Assembly: GCA_945902805.1 (NCBI GenBank)
Contig: CAMDMZ010000019.1
Span: 22,772-86,771, forward strand
Origin: Propionivibrio dicarboxylicus
GTDB lineage: Bacteria; Pseudomonadota; Gammaproteobacteria; Burkholderiales; Rhodocyclaceae
DNA: 64,000 nucleotides
Direction: 5' to 3'
Part shown: positions 37,095-49,683 of the stretch, in pieces
How the letters are laid out: every line of letters begins with the position of its first letter
How positions within the stretch are numbered: the first letter of the stretch is position 1
Made by a program: the position numbers and the translations under genes
Notes under the pieces: model-generated
Databases searched by the model: none
Seen by the model: only the letters and a program-made list of their open reading frames with translations
What the model was told of the DNA's origin: nothing

Positions 37095-38168
37095 TCACGC
37101 CGTATCGGTCCAGCTATCTACCCAATCCAATGGATACCTGCCCCACTTTTCGACCGCGTCGCCAATCGCCAAAAGGACCTCTTCAGGCACCTGCCAGGGG
37201 ATCTCGCCATGATTATCGGCGAGCAGGAAGCCACCGCCACGACCCGCTTGGGCAATCGCACGCTTGACATGCGCTTCAGCGTCCCGAGGTGTCCAGCGCC
37301 GCATTTCGATGCCATTGAGATTGCCTAGCAGACTGACGCGCTTGGCGGCAGCCGCTTTCAACTCACCCAGATCCTCGAGCATGCTGACCCCCACCACGGC
37401 AGTGCCGGTATCGGCGATATCGGCGACGATCGGCAGACACCGCCCGGAAGCCATGTGCGTGGCGGTTGGTCCCTTGATCTGGCCAATCGCGCGCTTCGCC
37501 ACCTGCTGCCCGGTAGTCAGGTATAGCTCGCGCGGAATATTGGTGGTCGATGAGAGTGGATCGAAGTAGCAAATGGCAGTAGCACCCGCCGCCAGTTGCG
37601 CATTGGCCCATTCGACAGTAAAGCCGATATTCAGATCCATCAGGCGCTCGAAACGTGCCGGCTGTTCGTAGATCAGTTCGATATATTTATCGAAGCCCAT
37701 CTGCATCACTGGCAAGGAAAATGGCGAGATGGCAACGGCAATAATGGGCACCGTATCGCCGACCCGCTCCTTCAACTGGCGGATGGTTTCCAGCACGCGC
37801 TGCAAGCAAGGTGACTCCATGACGCGCGGCGCCTGCAGGGTATCTATATCCTCGGGACAGGTGATGACCGGTGGCCCGCACAGCGGCGGACCATCGGGCA
37901 GGAAGAGTGTGCTGCCACCCCAGGCTTCAGTTTCGATCGAGGCATAGAAAAACGGGTAGAGGCAATCGCCACGATATTTCTGCAACAACCGCATCTGCCC
38001 GGCGACGACATTTTCGGCACGCGAGAAATACTCCTCGATCGACAGCCCTAGTTCCTTGGCGCCATGCATGGTGGTCAGCAGGAACAGCGGTACACGGTCA
38101 GGTTCTTGCTGGCCGAGGGTGGTCAGCGTGCGTTGCATGGAGGTCATGCTTGGAGACATGGCGTTCAT
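37095..38168 (-). CDS. UroD-fold corrinoid methyltransferase-like protein (MtaA/CmuA group)
   Basis: 357 residues with the uroporphyrinogen-decarboxylase barrel. Blocks such as DRVPLFLLTTMHGAKELGLS, MQMGFDKYIELIYEQP, and AICYFDPLSSTTNIPRELY fit the MtaA/MtbA/CmuA methyltransferase group, which moves methyl groups between a corrinoid protein and a thiol or similar acceptor. In MtaA zinc is held by H-x-C plus a distant Cys. Here the matching stretch reads THMASG (His kept, Cys replaced by Ala) and the distant site reads ADNHGE. Canonical zinc-thiol chemistry is therefore doubtful. It overlaps the corrinoid-protein gene by four bases. The substrate is unknown. Confidence 0.8.
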   Translation of the reverse strand: MNAMSPSMTSMQRTLTTLGQQEPDRVPLFLLTTMHGAKELGLSIEEYFSRAENVVAGQMRLLQKYRGDCLYPFFYASIETEAWGGSTLFLPDGPPLCGPPVITCPEDIDTLQAPRVMESPCLQRVLETIRQLKERVGDTVPIIAVAISPFSLPVMQMGFDKYIELIYEQPARFERLMDLNIGFTVEWANAQLAAGATAICYFDPLSSTTNIPRELYLTTGQQVAKRAIGQIKGPTATHMASGRCLPIVADIADTGTAVVGVSMLEDLGELKAAAAKRVSLLGNLNGIEMRRWTPRDAEAHVKRAIAQAGRGGGFLLADNHGEIPWQVPEEVLLAIGDAVEKWGRYPLDWVDSWTDTA

Positions 38169-38797
38169 TGCAGTTCTCCCATCCAGCCTTCGACAATACT
38201 GACGGCTTCGGCGGCGCTGCTGCCCATGGCATCGGCACCGACCTCACGCCACATCTGCTCATCGAACAAGAATGGCGCCCCGCCGACGAGCACCTTGACC
38301 GGCGCCCCGACGGCCTTCAGTTTGGCGCAAACGTCGCGCACCTTCAGCGCCGAGGGCAGGATCAGCACCGAAATCATCAGCACACGCAGCTTGTCGGCCA
38401 ACACGCGCTCCACCAGTTCATCGACATCCATGCGGCCGTAGTCAAACAACTCGAAGCCACTGGCACGCATCACCGAATAGACGATGCGCTTGCCGAGCAT
38501 GTGGTAATCGCTGAGCACCACAATCGCCGAACGCGGCTGGTGTTTGCGATCCGGATCGCTCGGCGGCAAAACACGCTCGACCAACTCTTCGCAGAAGCGG
38601 CCACTCATATAAACCTGCGACAGCGCCACCGTGCCGTCATGCCAAGCCTGGCCGACCCGAACCAGCGTCGGCACCACCAGACGTTCCACAACCTGAATCG
38701 GCGTGTTTTCCTTGAGTGCCTCGCGAAACAGGGCGTCGGCGCGAAGTTTGTCCAATGACTCCAGCGCTTCCTGGAATTGTGCGATCTGTTGATCCAT
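38165..38797 (-). CDS. Corrinoid-binding methyl-carrier protein
   Basis: 210 residues. An N-terminal helical cap (about 1-85, LVRVGQAWHDGTVALSQVYMSGRFCEELV) precedes a B12-binding Rossmann domain (about 90-205). The lower-ligand motif D-x-H-x-x-G is present as SDYHMLGKR, with FDYGRMDVDELV, ILPSALKVRDVCAKLKAVG and LVGGAPFLFDE as expected in MtaC/MtbC-type carriers. It starts 20 bases after the GGDEF-EAL gene and overlaps the UroD-like gene. It presumably carries the methyl group, or acts as a cobalamin-loaded sensor, for that partner. Confidence 0.9.
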   Translation of the reverse strand: MDQQIAQFQEALESLDKLRADALFREALKENTPIQVVERLVVPTLVRVGQAWHDGTVALSQVYMSGRFCEELVERVLPPSDPDRKHQPRSAIVVLSDYHMLGKRIVYSVMRASGFELFDYGRMDVDELVERVLADKLRVLMISVLILPSALKVRDVCAKLKAVGAPVKVLVGGAPFLFDEQMWREVGADAMGSSAAEAVSIVEGWMGELQ

Positions 38798-38817
38798 GGT
38801 CGATTACCTCGGGAGAA

Positions 38818-41103
38818 TCAGGTGCTCGTCGCCGCTTGGCCGGACCAGCGCCATTTCTGATCAAACTCGGTCAGCGGCAAGGGCTTGGAGAAAAAATAAC
38901 CTTGAAAATGGGTGCAGCCGGCGCCAAGCATGAAATCGACCTCCGCCGAGTCCTCGACGCCTTCGGCAATGGTCTTCATACCCAGATTGGCTGCCAACGA
39001 AATGATGGTGCGCACGATTGCCGCGTTGCGCGGATCCCGGTGCACACCACTGACAAACGAACGATCGATCTTGAGCTGATCGACCGGCAGACGCTTCAAA
39101 TAGGCCAGCGACGAATAGCCGGTGCCGAAATCATCCACCGAGAAACGGATGCCTATCTCACGCAACGCCTCGATCTTGCGCACAGCACTGTCAATATCGG
39201 TCAGCAGCAGACTTTCGGTCACTTCCAGTTCGAGCGCGGTCGGCGGTGCGCCGGTACGTTCGACGACGCGACGCACGCTCTCGACAAAATCGCTTTGGTG
39301 GAACTGCTTGGCGCTGACATTGACTGCCAGGAACTGCCCAGGCAAAGGCCCGCCGCCACTCCATGCGCGCAACTGCCGACACGCACATTCCAGAACCCAC
39401 TCGCCGAGCGGCAGAATCAGCCCAGTTTCTTCCGCAATCGGGATGAACTCAATGGGCGGCACCAATTTGCGTTCGGGATGCCACCAACGCACCAGTGACT
39501 CGGCCCCGACCAAACGGCCGCGACCATCGACCTGTGGCTGGTAATGCAGCAGAAACTGGTTTTCGGCCAAGGCGGTACGCAGCTCACGATCAATTTTTAA
39601 ATGGTGCTGCACTTCCGTCTGCATGTCCTGGCGGAAAAAGTGGATGCTGTTGCGTCCCGCCTGCTTGGCCTTGTGCATCGCCAGATCAACGTGTTTGAGC
39701 AGTTCGCCGACGTTATCGCCATCGCTTGGATAAAACGCGATACCCATGCTGGCATTCAAATGGATGCGCTCATTTTCCAGCTCAAACACCGGAGCGAGAC
39801 AGCTGGCGACCTTTTCGGCAGCAGCATGGGCATGCGCGGCAGCATCCTCCGCGCTCTTGCCGATGCCCGGCATCAGCACAATAAACTCGTCCCCGCCCCA
39901 GCGGAAAATCTGATCGGAGGCACGCACGGCCTTGCGGAGTCGATCTGCCACCTGAACCAGCAGCAGATCGCCCGTTTCGTGCCCCAGCGCGTCGTTGAGG
40001 AGCTTGAACTGATCGAGATCGAGCAAAAGAATCCCGCAAAACAAGCCACGACTGGCGGTGGCACGGATTTCTTGCGGCAACTCCTCTTCGAGCATGCGGC
40101 GATTGGGCAAACCGGTCATGGCGTCGTGGTAAGCCTGCCAGGCCAGTTGTTCGTCTGCATGGCGACGCGCAACCCCCATGGCCAGAACCTCGGCGACCTG
40201 CGCGATGAAATCCTCTTCTTGGGCCAGACGCGCTTCGTCACCGGCAAGCACCAACACACCAAGCAAACTCTTGCCAGTCATCAGCGGAATGACCTGACAG
40301 GGGTGGCCATCTTTCGTACCCAGCAAGGCGCCGATCTTCGGACAGGTGGCATTCTCACTTCGTGCGAGATCAGCATCGACGCCTTCCAGGATCGTCCTCA
40401 GTTTTGGACGATCAGCGCCTTCGACGAAACCCAGCAGGGCTTCCAAACGCAGACTGACCTCGGCGTTGGTACCCTTGCCGGTATTGATCAGAATGGCGAC
40501 ATTGATCTCCGGTGGCGCCCACTGCTTGTTTTTGGCCAGACTGTCGAGAGCGCGCGCGGCATAATCGTCGTCGGCAAAGTGATCGTGCGAGAGCGTCAGC
40601 ATTTCACGCAGTGCATGCTCGTCGGCCATCCACTTTTCAAGACGGGCGTGAGATTCGGTCAAAGCCCGGGTGCGCTCGACAACTTCCTGTTCGAGATTTT
40701 CATTGCTGCGGGCCAGCGCCCGCCGCACCTGGCCCAATTCGATATGGGTATGTGCGCGAGTGAGAACTTCTTCGCTCTGGAACGGCTTGGTGATGTAATC
40801 AACGCCACCCACGCTGAAGGCCTGGATCTTGTCATCCATTTCTTGCAAAGCGCTGATGAAGATGACCGGAATATCGCGCGTTAGCGGGTGCGCTTTGAGT
40901 CGCCGGCAGAGCTCAAAGCCGTCCATGCCCGGCATGCGGATATCGAGCAGGATCAAATCCGGTTGAGCGCTTTCAGCGGCACGCAGTGCGGTCTCGCCAT
41001 TGAGTGCCGGACGCACCTTGTAGCCAGCACCGTGCAGGATGCCTTCGAGAACCCGCAGGTTATTCGGGTTGTCGTCGACGATGAGGACGGTAGGGATGGT
41101 CAT
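38818..41103 (-). CDS. Receiver-GAF-like-GGDEF-EAL response regulator
   Basis: 761 residues. Receiver (about 4-120, DDNPNN and [13 protein letters not shown]), coiled coil, a GAF-like region (about 170-315), GGDEF (RWGGDEF, with RASD I-site upstream) and EAL (GAESLVRWWHP, DDFGTGYSSLAYLKRLPVDQLKIDRSFV). Both catalytic domains look active. It is the first gene of the six-gene corrinoid-kinase block and is likely the output of its kinases, linking phosphorylation to c-di-GMP level. The start codon lies at the base of a nested hairpin (41102-41156). Confidence 0.9.
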   Translation of the reverse strand: MTIPTVLIVDDNPNNLRVLEGILHGAGYKVRPALNGETALRAAESAQPDLILLDIRMPGMDGFELCRRLKAHPLTRDIPVIFISALQEMDDKIQAFSVGGVDYITKPFQSEEVLTRAHTHIELGQVRRALARSNENLEQEVVERTRALTESHARLEKWMADEHALREMLTLSHDHFADDDYAARALDSLAKNKQWAPPEINVAILINTGKGTNAEVSLRLEALLGFVEGADRPKLRTILEGVDADLARSENATCPKIGALLGTKDGHPCQVIPLMTGKSLLGVLVLAGDEARLAQEEDFIAQVAEVLAMGVARRHADEQLAWQAYHDAMTGLPNRRMLEEELPQEIRATASRGLFCGILLLDLDQFKLLNDALGHETGDLLLVQVADRLRKAVRASDQIFRWGGDEFIVLMPGIGKSAEDAAAHAHAAAEKVASCLAPVFELENERIHLNASMGIAFYPSDGDNVGELLKHVDLAMHKAKQAGRNSIHFFRQDMQTEVQHHLKIDRELRTALAENQFLLHYQPQVDGRGRLVGAESLVRWWHPERKLVPPIEFIPIAEETGLILPLGEWVLECACRQLRAWSGGGPLPGQFLAVNVSAKQFHQSDFVESVRRVVERTGAPPTALELEVTESLLLTDIDSAVRKIEALREIGIRFSVDDFGTGYSSLAYLKRLPVDQLKIDRSFVSGVHRDPRNAAIVRTIISLAANLGMKTIAEGVEDSAEVDFMLGAGCTHFQGYFFSKPLPLTEFDQKWRWSGQAATST

Positions 41104-41156
41104 CGAGATTCTTCACTTCCGAAACAGACAAGTGAAGTTTAGTACCGAATCTCGAT
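41102..41156 (-). promoter_or_regulatory. Nested inverted repeat at the start codon of the corrinoid-signalling operon
   Basis: Outer arms ATCGAGATTC (41102-41111) and GAATCTCGAT (41147-41156) enclose inner arms CTTCACTT (41111-41118) and AAGTGAAG (41130-41137). In the minus-strand transcript the 3' outer arm includes the first two bases of the ATG, and the purine-rich GGAAG lies at the inner stem edge. The element could control translation as an RNA hairpin, or be a two-part operator on DNA. The pairing is certain; the function is inferred. Confidence 0.6.
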
Positions 41157-41235
41157 TGCACGGCGACAATCTGCGCCGACAAATGTTTTCCCGGATACGC
41201 CGCATGCAGCGCGGCGTGACGCCACAGCGACCGGC

Positions 41236-41511
41236 TTACTTTTTCTGCGGCACCTGGACAAACACTTCGCCCGGCTTGATCAAGCCGAGCTCGTAGCGGG
41301 CTCGTTCTTCAATCGCTTCAGAACCCGACTTCAGATCGCGGACTTCAGCATCAAGCCCGGCATTGCGTTGCTCAAGCTTAGTATTGACATCGCGCTGCGC
41401 CGCCAATTGGCGGTCGTAGTCCCAAACGTGGAGCCAGCCGCCCTTGCCAAACCACAGCGGGTACTGCAGCAAGGCGATCAGGGCGATCAGGATCCACGTC
41501 GGCCAGCGCAC
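41236..41511 (-). CDS. ftsB: Cell-division protein FtsB
   Basis: 91 residues. An N-terminal transmembrane helix ([17 protein letters not shown]) is followed by a periplasmic coiled coil (about 30-70) and the typical end [18 protein letters not shown]. FtsB joins FtsL and FtsQ in the divisome. It follows eno by 18 bases, the usual order in Betaproteobacteria. Confidence 0.92.
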   Translation of the reverse strand: MRWPTWILIALIALLQYPLWFGKGGWLHVWDYDRQLAAQRDVNTKLEQRNAGLDAEVRDLKSGSEAIEERARYELGLIKPGEVFVQVPQKK

Positions 41512-41529
41512 AAAAGACGATTGTTACGA

Positions 41530-42819
<1,290 letters not shown>

Positions 42820-42838
42820 TCATTACCTCCGATGTGAA

Positions 42839-43674
42839 TCAAAACTGATTGGAAAAACCGTGGCGTTTCACCACGACGTCAAGTTCCAGCAAAGTTTCCA
42901 GCAATTCTCGCATGTGTACCAGCGGCCAGGCATTGGGGCCATCCGACAAGGCTTTGGCCGGATCCGGATGAGTTTCCATGAACAGGCCGGAAACGCCCAC
43001 CGCGACTGCCGCCCTCGCCAACACAGGGACAAACTCGCGCTGGCCACCGGACGAAGTACCCTGCCCGCCCGGCAATTGCACCGAATGTGTAGCATCAAAC
43101 ACCACCGGGCAAGCGGTCTCACGCATGATGGCAAGACTGCGCATATCCGAGACCAGGTTGTTGTAACCGAACGAAGCACCGCGCTCGCAAACCATGATCG
43201 TATCGGCGCCATGGTTGGCTTCCTTGGCCTTTGCCACTACCTGCTTCATGTCGCCCGGTGCCAGGAACTGCCCCTTCTTGATATTCACCGGCTTGCCCGA
43301 TGCAGCGCACGCCTCGATGAAATCGGTTTGGCGGCAAAGGAAAGCAGGCGTCTGCAAGACATCGACCACCGCCGCGACGGCCGCGATCTGGGATTCGTCA
43401 TGCACGTCGGTGAGTACGGGTAACCCCAACTGACGCTTGACTGCAGCCAGAATGCGCAAGCCCTCCTCCATGCCAAGACCGCGAAACGACTTGCCCGAAC
43501 TGCGATTGGCTTTGTCGTAGGAGGCCTTGAAAATGTAGTTGATGCCCAGACTCGAGCAGATTTCTTTCATCTGCCCGGCGATGTCGAGGCAAAGCTGTTC
43601 CGATTCCGCTACACACGGACCGGCGATGAGGAAGATCGGGTGAACGAGACCAACGTCGAAATTGCAAAGTTTCA

Positions 43675-43675
<1 letters not shown>
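42839..43675 (-). CDS. kdsA: 2-dehydro-3-deoxyphosphooctonate aldolase (KDO-8-phosphate synthase)
   Basis: 278 residues. [18 protein letters not shown] at the N-terminus, [18 protein letters not shown], and the later [30 protein letters not shown] are diagnostic. It condenses phosphoenolpyruvate with arabinose-5-phosphate for lipopolysaccharide KDO, which marks a Gram-negative host. It overlaps the pyrG stop by one base. Confidence 0.96.
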
Positions 43676-45348
<1,673 letters not shown>

Positions 45349-45360
45349 TCACCCAGAAGG

Positions 45361-46338
45361 TCAAGTTACCGCTTGAAAATCCTTGTAGGCCATCGCTAAA
45401 CCATCCTGAAGCCCGACCTTGCTCGTCCAGCCCAAAGAATGAAGCCGCGAGACATCCATCAACTTGCGCGGGGTGCCGTCGGGCTTGGTGCTGTCAAATT
45501 CGATCTGGCCAGCGTAACCGACGACGCTCCTCACCGTCTCAGCAAGTTCCTGGATGGTGAGGTCGGTACCGACGCCAATATTGACGACCGGAGGCATGAA
45601 GATGCCGGTCTTGGCTTCATCGCTGCCCAGCAGGGTGTTGAAGGTGGCTTCGGGCAGATTCATAAGATGGATACAAGCATCGGCCATGTCTTCGCTGTAC
45701 ATGAATTCGCGGCGCGGGGTACCGGTACCCCATACGGCGACGGCGGAGGCGTTGCTGACTTTGGCTGCATGAAACTTGCGGATCAGCGCCGGGATGACGT
45801 GACTGTTTTCGGGATGATAGTTGTCGCCAGGGCCGTAGAGATTGGTGGGCATCGCGGCGAGAAAACGGGTGCCGTATTGCCGGTTGTAACTCCAGCACAT
45901 TTCGATGCCGGCGATCTTAGCCAGGGCATAGGGCCGGTTGGTGGGTTCGAGCGGGCCGGTGAGCAGCGATTCTTCCTTGAGTGGCTGGAGAGCGAGCTTG
46001 GGGTAGATGCAGCTGGAGCCAAGGAACATGAGGCGCCTGACCCGGTTCTCGTAAGCGGCATCGATGATGTTGGTCTGAATGGCGAGATTGTCGCGGATGA
46101 AGTCGGCCGGATAGGTATTGTTGGCGAGGATGCCACCCACCCTGGCGGCGGCGAGGAAAACGTAGTCGGGCTTTTCGGCGGCAAAAAGAGCTGCGGTGGC
46201 ATCTTTGTCGGTGAGGTCGAGCTCGGCGTGGGTGCGGGTGAGCATGTTGGTGTGGCCGCGCGTCTGCAGGTTGCGCACCAGGGCGGAACCGACCAGGCCG
46301 CGATGGCCTGCGATGTAGATCTTTGCACGCTTATCCAT
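45361..46338 (-). CDS. fcl: GDP-L-fucose synthase
   Basis: 325 residues of the extended short-chain dehydrogenase fold. The nucleotide motif is [16 protein letters not shown], the catalytic serine lies in [10 protein letters not shown], and [12 protein letters not shown] holds the Tyr-Lys pair. It completes GDP-L-fucose synthesis from the Gmd product. It follows gmd by five bases, so the pair is an operon for a fucose-containing surface polysaccharide. Confidence 0.95.
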   Translation of the reverse strand: MDKRAKIYIAGHRGLVGSALVRNLQTRGHTNMLTRTHAELDLTDKDATAALFAAEKPDYVFLAAARVGGILANNTYPADFIRDNLAIQTNIIDAAYENRVRRLMFLGSSCIYPKLALQPLKEESLLTGPLEPTNRPYALAKIAGIEMCWSYNRQYGTRFLAAMPTNLYGPGDNYHPENSHVIPALIRKFHAAKVSNASAVAVWGTGTPRREFMYSEDMADACIHLMNLPEATFNTLLGSDEAKTGIFMPPVVNIGVGTDLTIQELAETVRSVVGYAGQIEFDSTKPDGTPRKLMDVSRLHSLGWTSKVGLQDGLAMAYKDFQAVT

Positions 46339-46343
46339 CGGCC

Positions 46344-47426
46344 TTACTCGTTGTGATCCAAGGTCTTGTAGCCGTGTTTCTTGGCCAGTTCGTCGCGTTC
46401 GGCGGCTTTCAGGTCTTCGCGCACCATTTCAGAAACGAGTTCGTCGAAGCTGATTTTCGGCGTCCAACCGAGTTTCTCCTTGGCTTTGGTCGGATCGCCC
46501 AGTAGCGTTTCGACTTCAGTGGGGCGGAAGTATCTTGGATCGACGGCAACGATGCATTTGCCGTTAGCGGCGTAGCCCTTTTCCTCGACGCCCTGGCCTT
46601 CCCAGCGGATCTGAATACCGAGTTCCTTGGCGGCGGCATTGACGAAGTCACGTACGCTGTATTGCACGCCGGTGGCGATGACGAAGTCTTCGGGTTGTTC
46701 CTGCTGGAGCATCAACCACTGCATTTCGACGTAGTCTTTGGCGTGACCCCAGTCGCGTTTGGCGTCCATGTTGCCCAGGTACAGGCTGTCTTGCAGTCCG
46801 AGCTTTATGCGTGCGAGAGCGCGTGTGATCTTGCGGGTGACGAAGGTTTCGCCGCGCACCGGGCTTTCGTGGTTGAAGAGGATGCCGTTGCAGGCATAGA
46901 TGCCATAGGCTTCGCGGTAGTTCACGACGATCCAGTAGCCGTACATCTTGGCCACGGCATACGGGCTGCGCGGATAAAAGGGGGTGGTTTCCTTCTGCGG
47001 GATTTCCTGCACTTTGCCAAAAAGTTCGGAGGTGCTGGCCTGGTAGAAGCGGGTTTTCTTTTCGAGGCCGAGGATGCGGATCGCTTCTAGCACACGCAGC
47101 ACACCTAGGGCGTCGGAGTTGGCGGTGTATTCGGGTTCTTCGAACGATACGGCGACGTGGCTTTGAGCGGCGAGGTTATAGATCTCGTCGGGTTGCACCT
47201 GCTGGATGATGCGAACCAGACTGGACGAATCGGTCATGTCACCGTGGTGCAGAATGAACTTGCGGTTGTCGACGTGGGGATCCTGGTAGAGATGGTCGAT
47301 GCGGTCGGTGTTGAACAGGCTGGTGCGGCGCTTGAGGCCATGCACCGTGTAGCCCTTCTTGAGCAGGAATTCGGCGAGATAGGCGCCGTCCTGGCCGGTG
47401 ATTCCGGTGATGAGTGCGGTTTTCAT
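46344..47426 (-). CDS. gmd: GDP-mannose 4,6-dehydratase
   Basis: 360 residues. [31 protein letters not shown], the block [35 protein letters not shown], and [15 protein letters not shown] with the Tyr-Lys pair are diagnostic. It makes GDP-4-keto-6-deoxymannose, used by the adjacent Fcl. The 5' side carries repeat copy 10 about 60 bases upstream. I do not see a clear promoter pair. Confidence 0.96.
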   Translation of the reverse strand: MKTALITGITGQDGAYLAEFLLKKGYTVHGLKRRTSLFNTDRIDHLYQDPHVDNRKFILHHGDMTDSSSLVRIIQQVQPDEIYNLAAQSHVAVSFEEPEYTANSDALGVLRVLEAIRILGLEKKTRFYQASTSELFGKVQEIPQKETTPFYPRSPYAVAKMYGYWIVVNYREAYGIYACNGILFNHESPVRGETFVTRKITRALARIKLGLQDSLYLGNMDAKRDWGHAKDYVEMQWLMLQQEQPEDFVIATGVQYSVRDFVNAAAKELGIQIRWEGQGVEEKGYAANGKCIVAVDPRYFRPTEVETLLGDPTKAKEKLGWTPKISFDELVSEMVREDLKAAERDELAKKHGYKTLDHNE

Positions 47427-47485
47427 GAATTCACCCTTTGTGATCCCGATGACAAATTGACCGATCTAAATGAGGTCATCTTACC

Positions 47486-47510
47486 GCCGTCTCGCCAGCA
47501 CCGACTTTTT
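47486..47510 (-). repeat. Dispersed 25-bp repeat, copy 10
   Basis: GCCGTCTCGCCAGCACCGAC then TTTTT on the plus strand. Intergenic, between the dmp operon end and gmd. One change from consensus. Confidence 0.92.
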
Positions 47511-47572
47511 GTGGCGGAAATCGTGACTGACTCAACGCCTGTCATGCGCAACACACTCTGACCCAAAGAAAT

Positions 47573-47598
47573 GGGGCGTCCGGTTACCGGAGCGCCCC
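47573..47598 (-). terminator. Rho-independent terminator of the meta-cleavage operon
   Basis: Arms GGGGCGTCCGG and CCGGAGCGCCCC (one bulged base) flank a TTA loop on the plus strand. In the minus-strand transcript the stem is followed by ATTTCTTT. It lies about 45 bases past the dmpI stop. Confidence 0.75.
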
Positions 47599-47641
47599 AA
47601 CAGGCCACACACACCGTGCGCTGAGTTCGACCGTCGGTCGT

Positions 47642-47833
47642 TCAGCGTCCGAGTTCGGCGGCGGTCTTGCCGGCAATGCCCCATTGCGTCTTGGGCACAT
47701 CGTGAATCCAGACGCGGATGTTCTCCACCGGCGCGCCGACGGCTTCGTGGAGAGCCTGAGTCACTTTTTCAATAACGGCTTTTTTCTGCTCGTCGGTTCG
47801 GCCTTCGATCATGTAAATTTGCGCGAACGGCAT
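47642..47833 (-). CDS. dmpI: 4-oxalocrotonate tautomerase
   Basis: 63 residues, the normal size. After removal of Met the catalytic Pro-1 is exposed (PFAQIYMIEGR). Arg-11, Arg-39 (IRVWIHDVP) and an aromatic residue at position 50 (Trp here, Phe in the Pseudomonas enzyme) are in place. It converts 2-hydroxymuconate to 2-oxo-3-hexenedioate. It is last in the dmpCDEFGHI-type operon. Confidence 0.93.
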   Translation of the reverse strand: MPFAQIYMIEGRTDEQKKAVIEKVTQALHEAVGAPVENIRVWIHDVPKTQWGIAGKTAAELGR

Positions 47834-47843
47834 TGTCTTCTCC

Positions 47844-48632
47844 TTAAACGAAACGCATAGAAATGCTGCCCAGGTGCTGGATCTTCAGCGTGACATTGTC
47901 GCCGGCCTTGACTGCCACGGCTTCGGTCACGCCGCCGGAGAGGATCATCGCACCGGCCGGGATTTCCTGGCTGCGGGCACCGAGATGGTTCGCCAGCATG
48001 GCAATGGCGGTGGCCGGATGGCCCAGCACCGCAGCTCCGGCGCCGAGCGATACCACTTCACCGTTCTTTTCCATCACCACGCCCAGCGTTCGCATATCGA
48101 CCTCCGACGGTGCCTTGATCTGGCTGCCGATGACGAAACGCGAGGCCGAGGTGTTGTCGGCGATCACGCTCTTCAAGTCAAATTTGAAATCGCGGTAGCG
48201 AGAGTCAATCACCTCGATGCCGGGCATGATGAAGTCGGTCGCCGCCAGTACAGCGCCAATGTGGCAGCCGGGGCCTTTCAGAGCGTGCTTCATGACGAAC
48301 ACGATCTCGGGCTCGACCTTGGGATGGATCAGTTCGTTGACCTTGACCTCGCCGCCGTCCGGCACACAGCCGTAGTCGGTAACGAAGCCGAAGCACGGCG
48401 TCTCGACACCCATCTGCTTCATCTTGGCAAAGGAGGTCAGGCCCGCCTTGAGGCCGGCGATCTTGGTGCCACGGGCGATCTTGCGGCGCTTTATTTCTTC
48501 CTGGATCAGGTAGGCGTCATCCCAGTCCATCTCGGGATGCTCCTCGGTGATCTTCAGCGTGTCCTGGGCATTCAGCTCGCAGTTTTCCAGGTGCTCGGCG
48601 AGTTTGGCAATGGTGGCTTTGTCGAGTTTCAT
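47844..48632 (-). CDS. dmpH: 4-oxalocrotonate decarboxylase
   Basis: 262 residues of the fumarylacetoacetase/hydratase-decarboxylase family, paralogous to dmpE in the same operon. Seen are the acid ligand block VEPEIVFVMKHAL, the turn GIEVIDSRYRDFKF, and GHPATAIAMLANHLGARSQEIPAGAMILSGGVTEAV. It decarboxylates 2-oxo-3-hexenedioate to 2-hydroxypentadienoate in complex with DmpE. The order next to dmpI and dmpG distinguishes it from the hydratase. Confidence 0.9.
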   Translation of the reverse strand: MKLDKATIAKLAEHLENCELNAQDTLKITEEHPEMDWDDAYLIQEEIKRRKIARGTKIAGLKAGLTSFAKMKQMGVETPCFGFVTDYGCVPDGGEVKVNELIHPKVEPEIVFVMKHALKGPGCHIGAVLAATDFIMPGIEVIDSRYRDFKFDLKSVIADNTSASRFVIGSQIKAPSEVDMRTLGVVMEKNGEVVSLGAGAAVLGHPATAIAMLANHLGARSQEIPAGAMILSGGVTEAVAVKAGDNVTLKIQHLGSISMRFV

Positions 48633-48634
48633 GA

Positions 48635-49672
48635 TTAAGCTGCCTTCAAAAGGCCACGTGCCTTGGCCATGGTGATTGCCGTATCTTCGATCATGTCTTC
48701 CTGACCGCCGACCATTCCACGACGCCCCAGTTCCACGAGGATGTCACGCGCCGGCACGCCATACTTGACCGAAGCGCGCTTGGCGAACAGCAGGAAGGAA
48801 CCGTATACGCCGGCGTACCCCAGGGTCAGTGCATCGCGGTCAATGCGGATCGGGAAGTCCATCATCGGCACGACGAGGTCTTCCGCCACATCGGTGATCT
48901 TGGCCACATCGACACCGGTTTCGATGCCCATCAGACTGCACACGGCGATCAGTACTTCCATCGGCGTATTGCCCGCTCCGGCACCTAGTCCGGCAGCCGC
49001 TGCATCGATCCGGTTGGCACCAACTTCGACGGCGGCGATGGAATTGGCGACGCCCATGGCCAGGTTGTGGTGGCCATGGAAGCCAAGTTCCGTTTCCGGC
49101 TTCAGGGCGGCGCGCACGGCGGACAAACGCTCCTTCACGCCGTCGGGCAGCAGATGGCCAGCGGAGTCCGTCACGTAGATGCAGTTGGCACCGTAGGATT
49201 CCATCAGCTTGGCCTGCTTGACCAGCCCTTCGGCGCTGTTCATGTGCGCCATCATGAGGAAACCAACGGTGTCCATGTCCAGCTTGCGTGCCATGGTGAT
49301 GTGCTGTTCGGAAACATCGGCCTCGGTACAGTGGGTGGCGACGCGAATCGTATTGACGCCGAGGTCTTTCGCCATCTTCAGGTGATCGACGGTGCCGATG
49401 CCAGGCAACAGCAGAGCCGAGATCTTGGCATTCTTCATCAGCGGGATGACGGTGGAGAGGTATTCCTCGTCGGTGTGCGCCGGGAAGCCGTAGTTCACCG
49501 AGGACCCGCCGAGGCCGTCACCGTGGGTCACTTCGATCAGCGGTATGCCGGCTTCGTCCAGCCCCATAGCCACGGCCTTCATCTGCGCCAGGGTCATCTG
49601 GTGACGCTTGGGGTGCATGCCGTCACGCAGGGTCATGTCATGGACAGTGATCTTTTTGCCTTTTACAGTCAT
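48635..49672 (-). CDS. dmpG: 4-hydroxy-2-oxovalerate aldolase
   Basis: 345 residues from the ATG at 49672 (a longer reading to 49960 would overlap dmpF). The DRE-TIM barrel shows [37 protein letters not shown] and [15 protein letters not shown]. It splits 4-hydroxy-2-oxovalerate into pyruvate and acetaldehyde, and channels acetaldehyde to DmpF. Start supported by GAGGAGAATCG upstream. Confidence 0.95.
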   Translation of the reverse strand: MTVKGKKITVHDMTLRDGMHPKRHQMTLAQMKAVAMGLDEAGIPLIEVTHGDGLGGSSVNYGFPAHTDEEYLSTVIPLMKNAKISALLLPGIGTVDHLKMAKDLGVNTIRVATHCTEADVSEQHITMARKLDMDTVGFLMMAHMNSAEGLVKQAKLMESYGANCIYVTDSAGHLLPDGVKERLSAVRAALKPETELGFHGHHNLAMGVANSIAAVEVGANRIDAAAAGLGAGAGNTPMEVLIAVCSLMGIETGVDVAKITDVAEDLVVPMMDFPIRIDRDALTLGYAGVYGSFLLFAKRASVKYGVPARDILVELGRRGMVGGQEDMIEDTAITMAKARGLLKAA

Positions 49673-49683
49673 ATCGATTCTCC

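Noticed and set aside
41104-41235. Cobalamin riboswitch upstream of the corrinoid operon
   Set aside because: The region is only 132 bases and no B12-box-like sequence (GCCACTG type) was seen.
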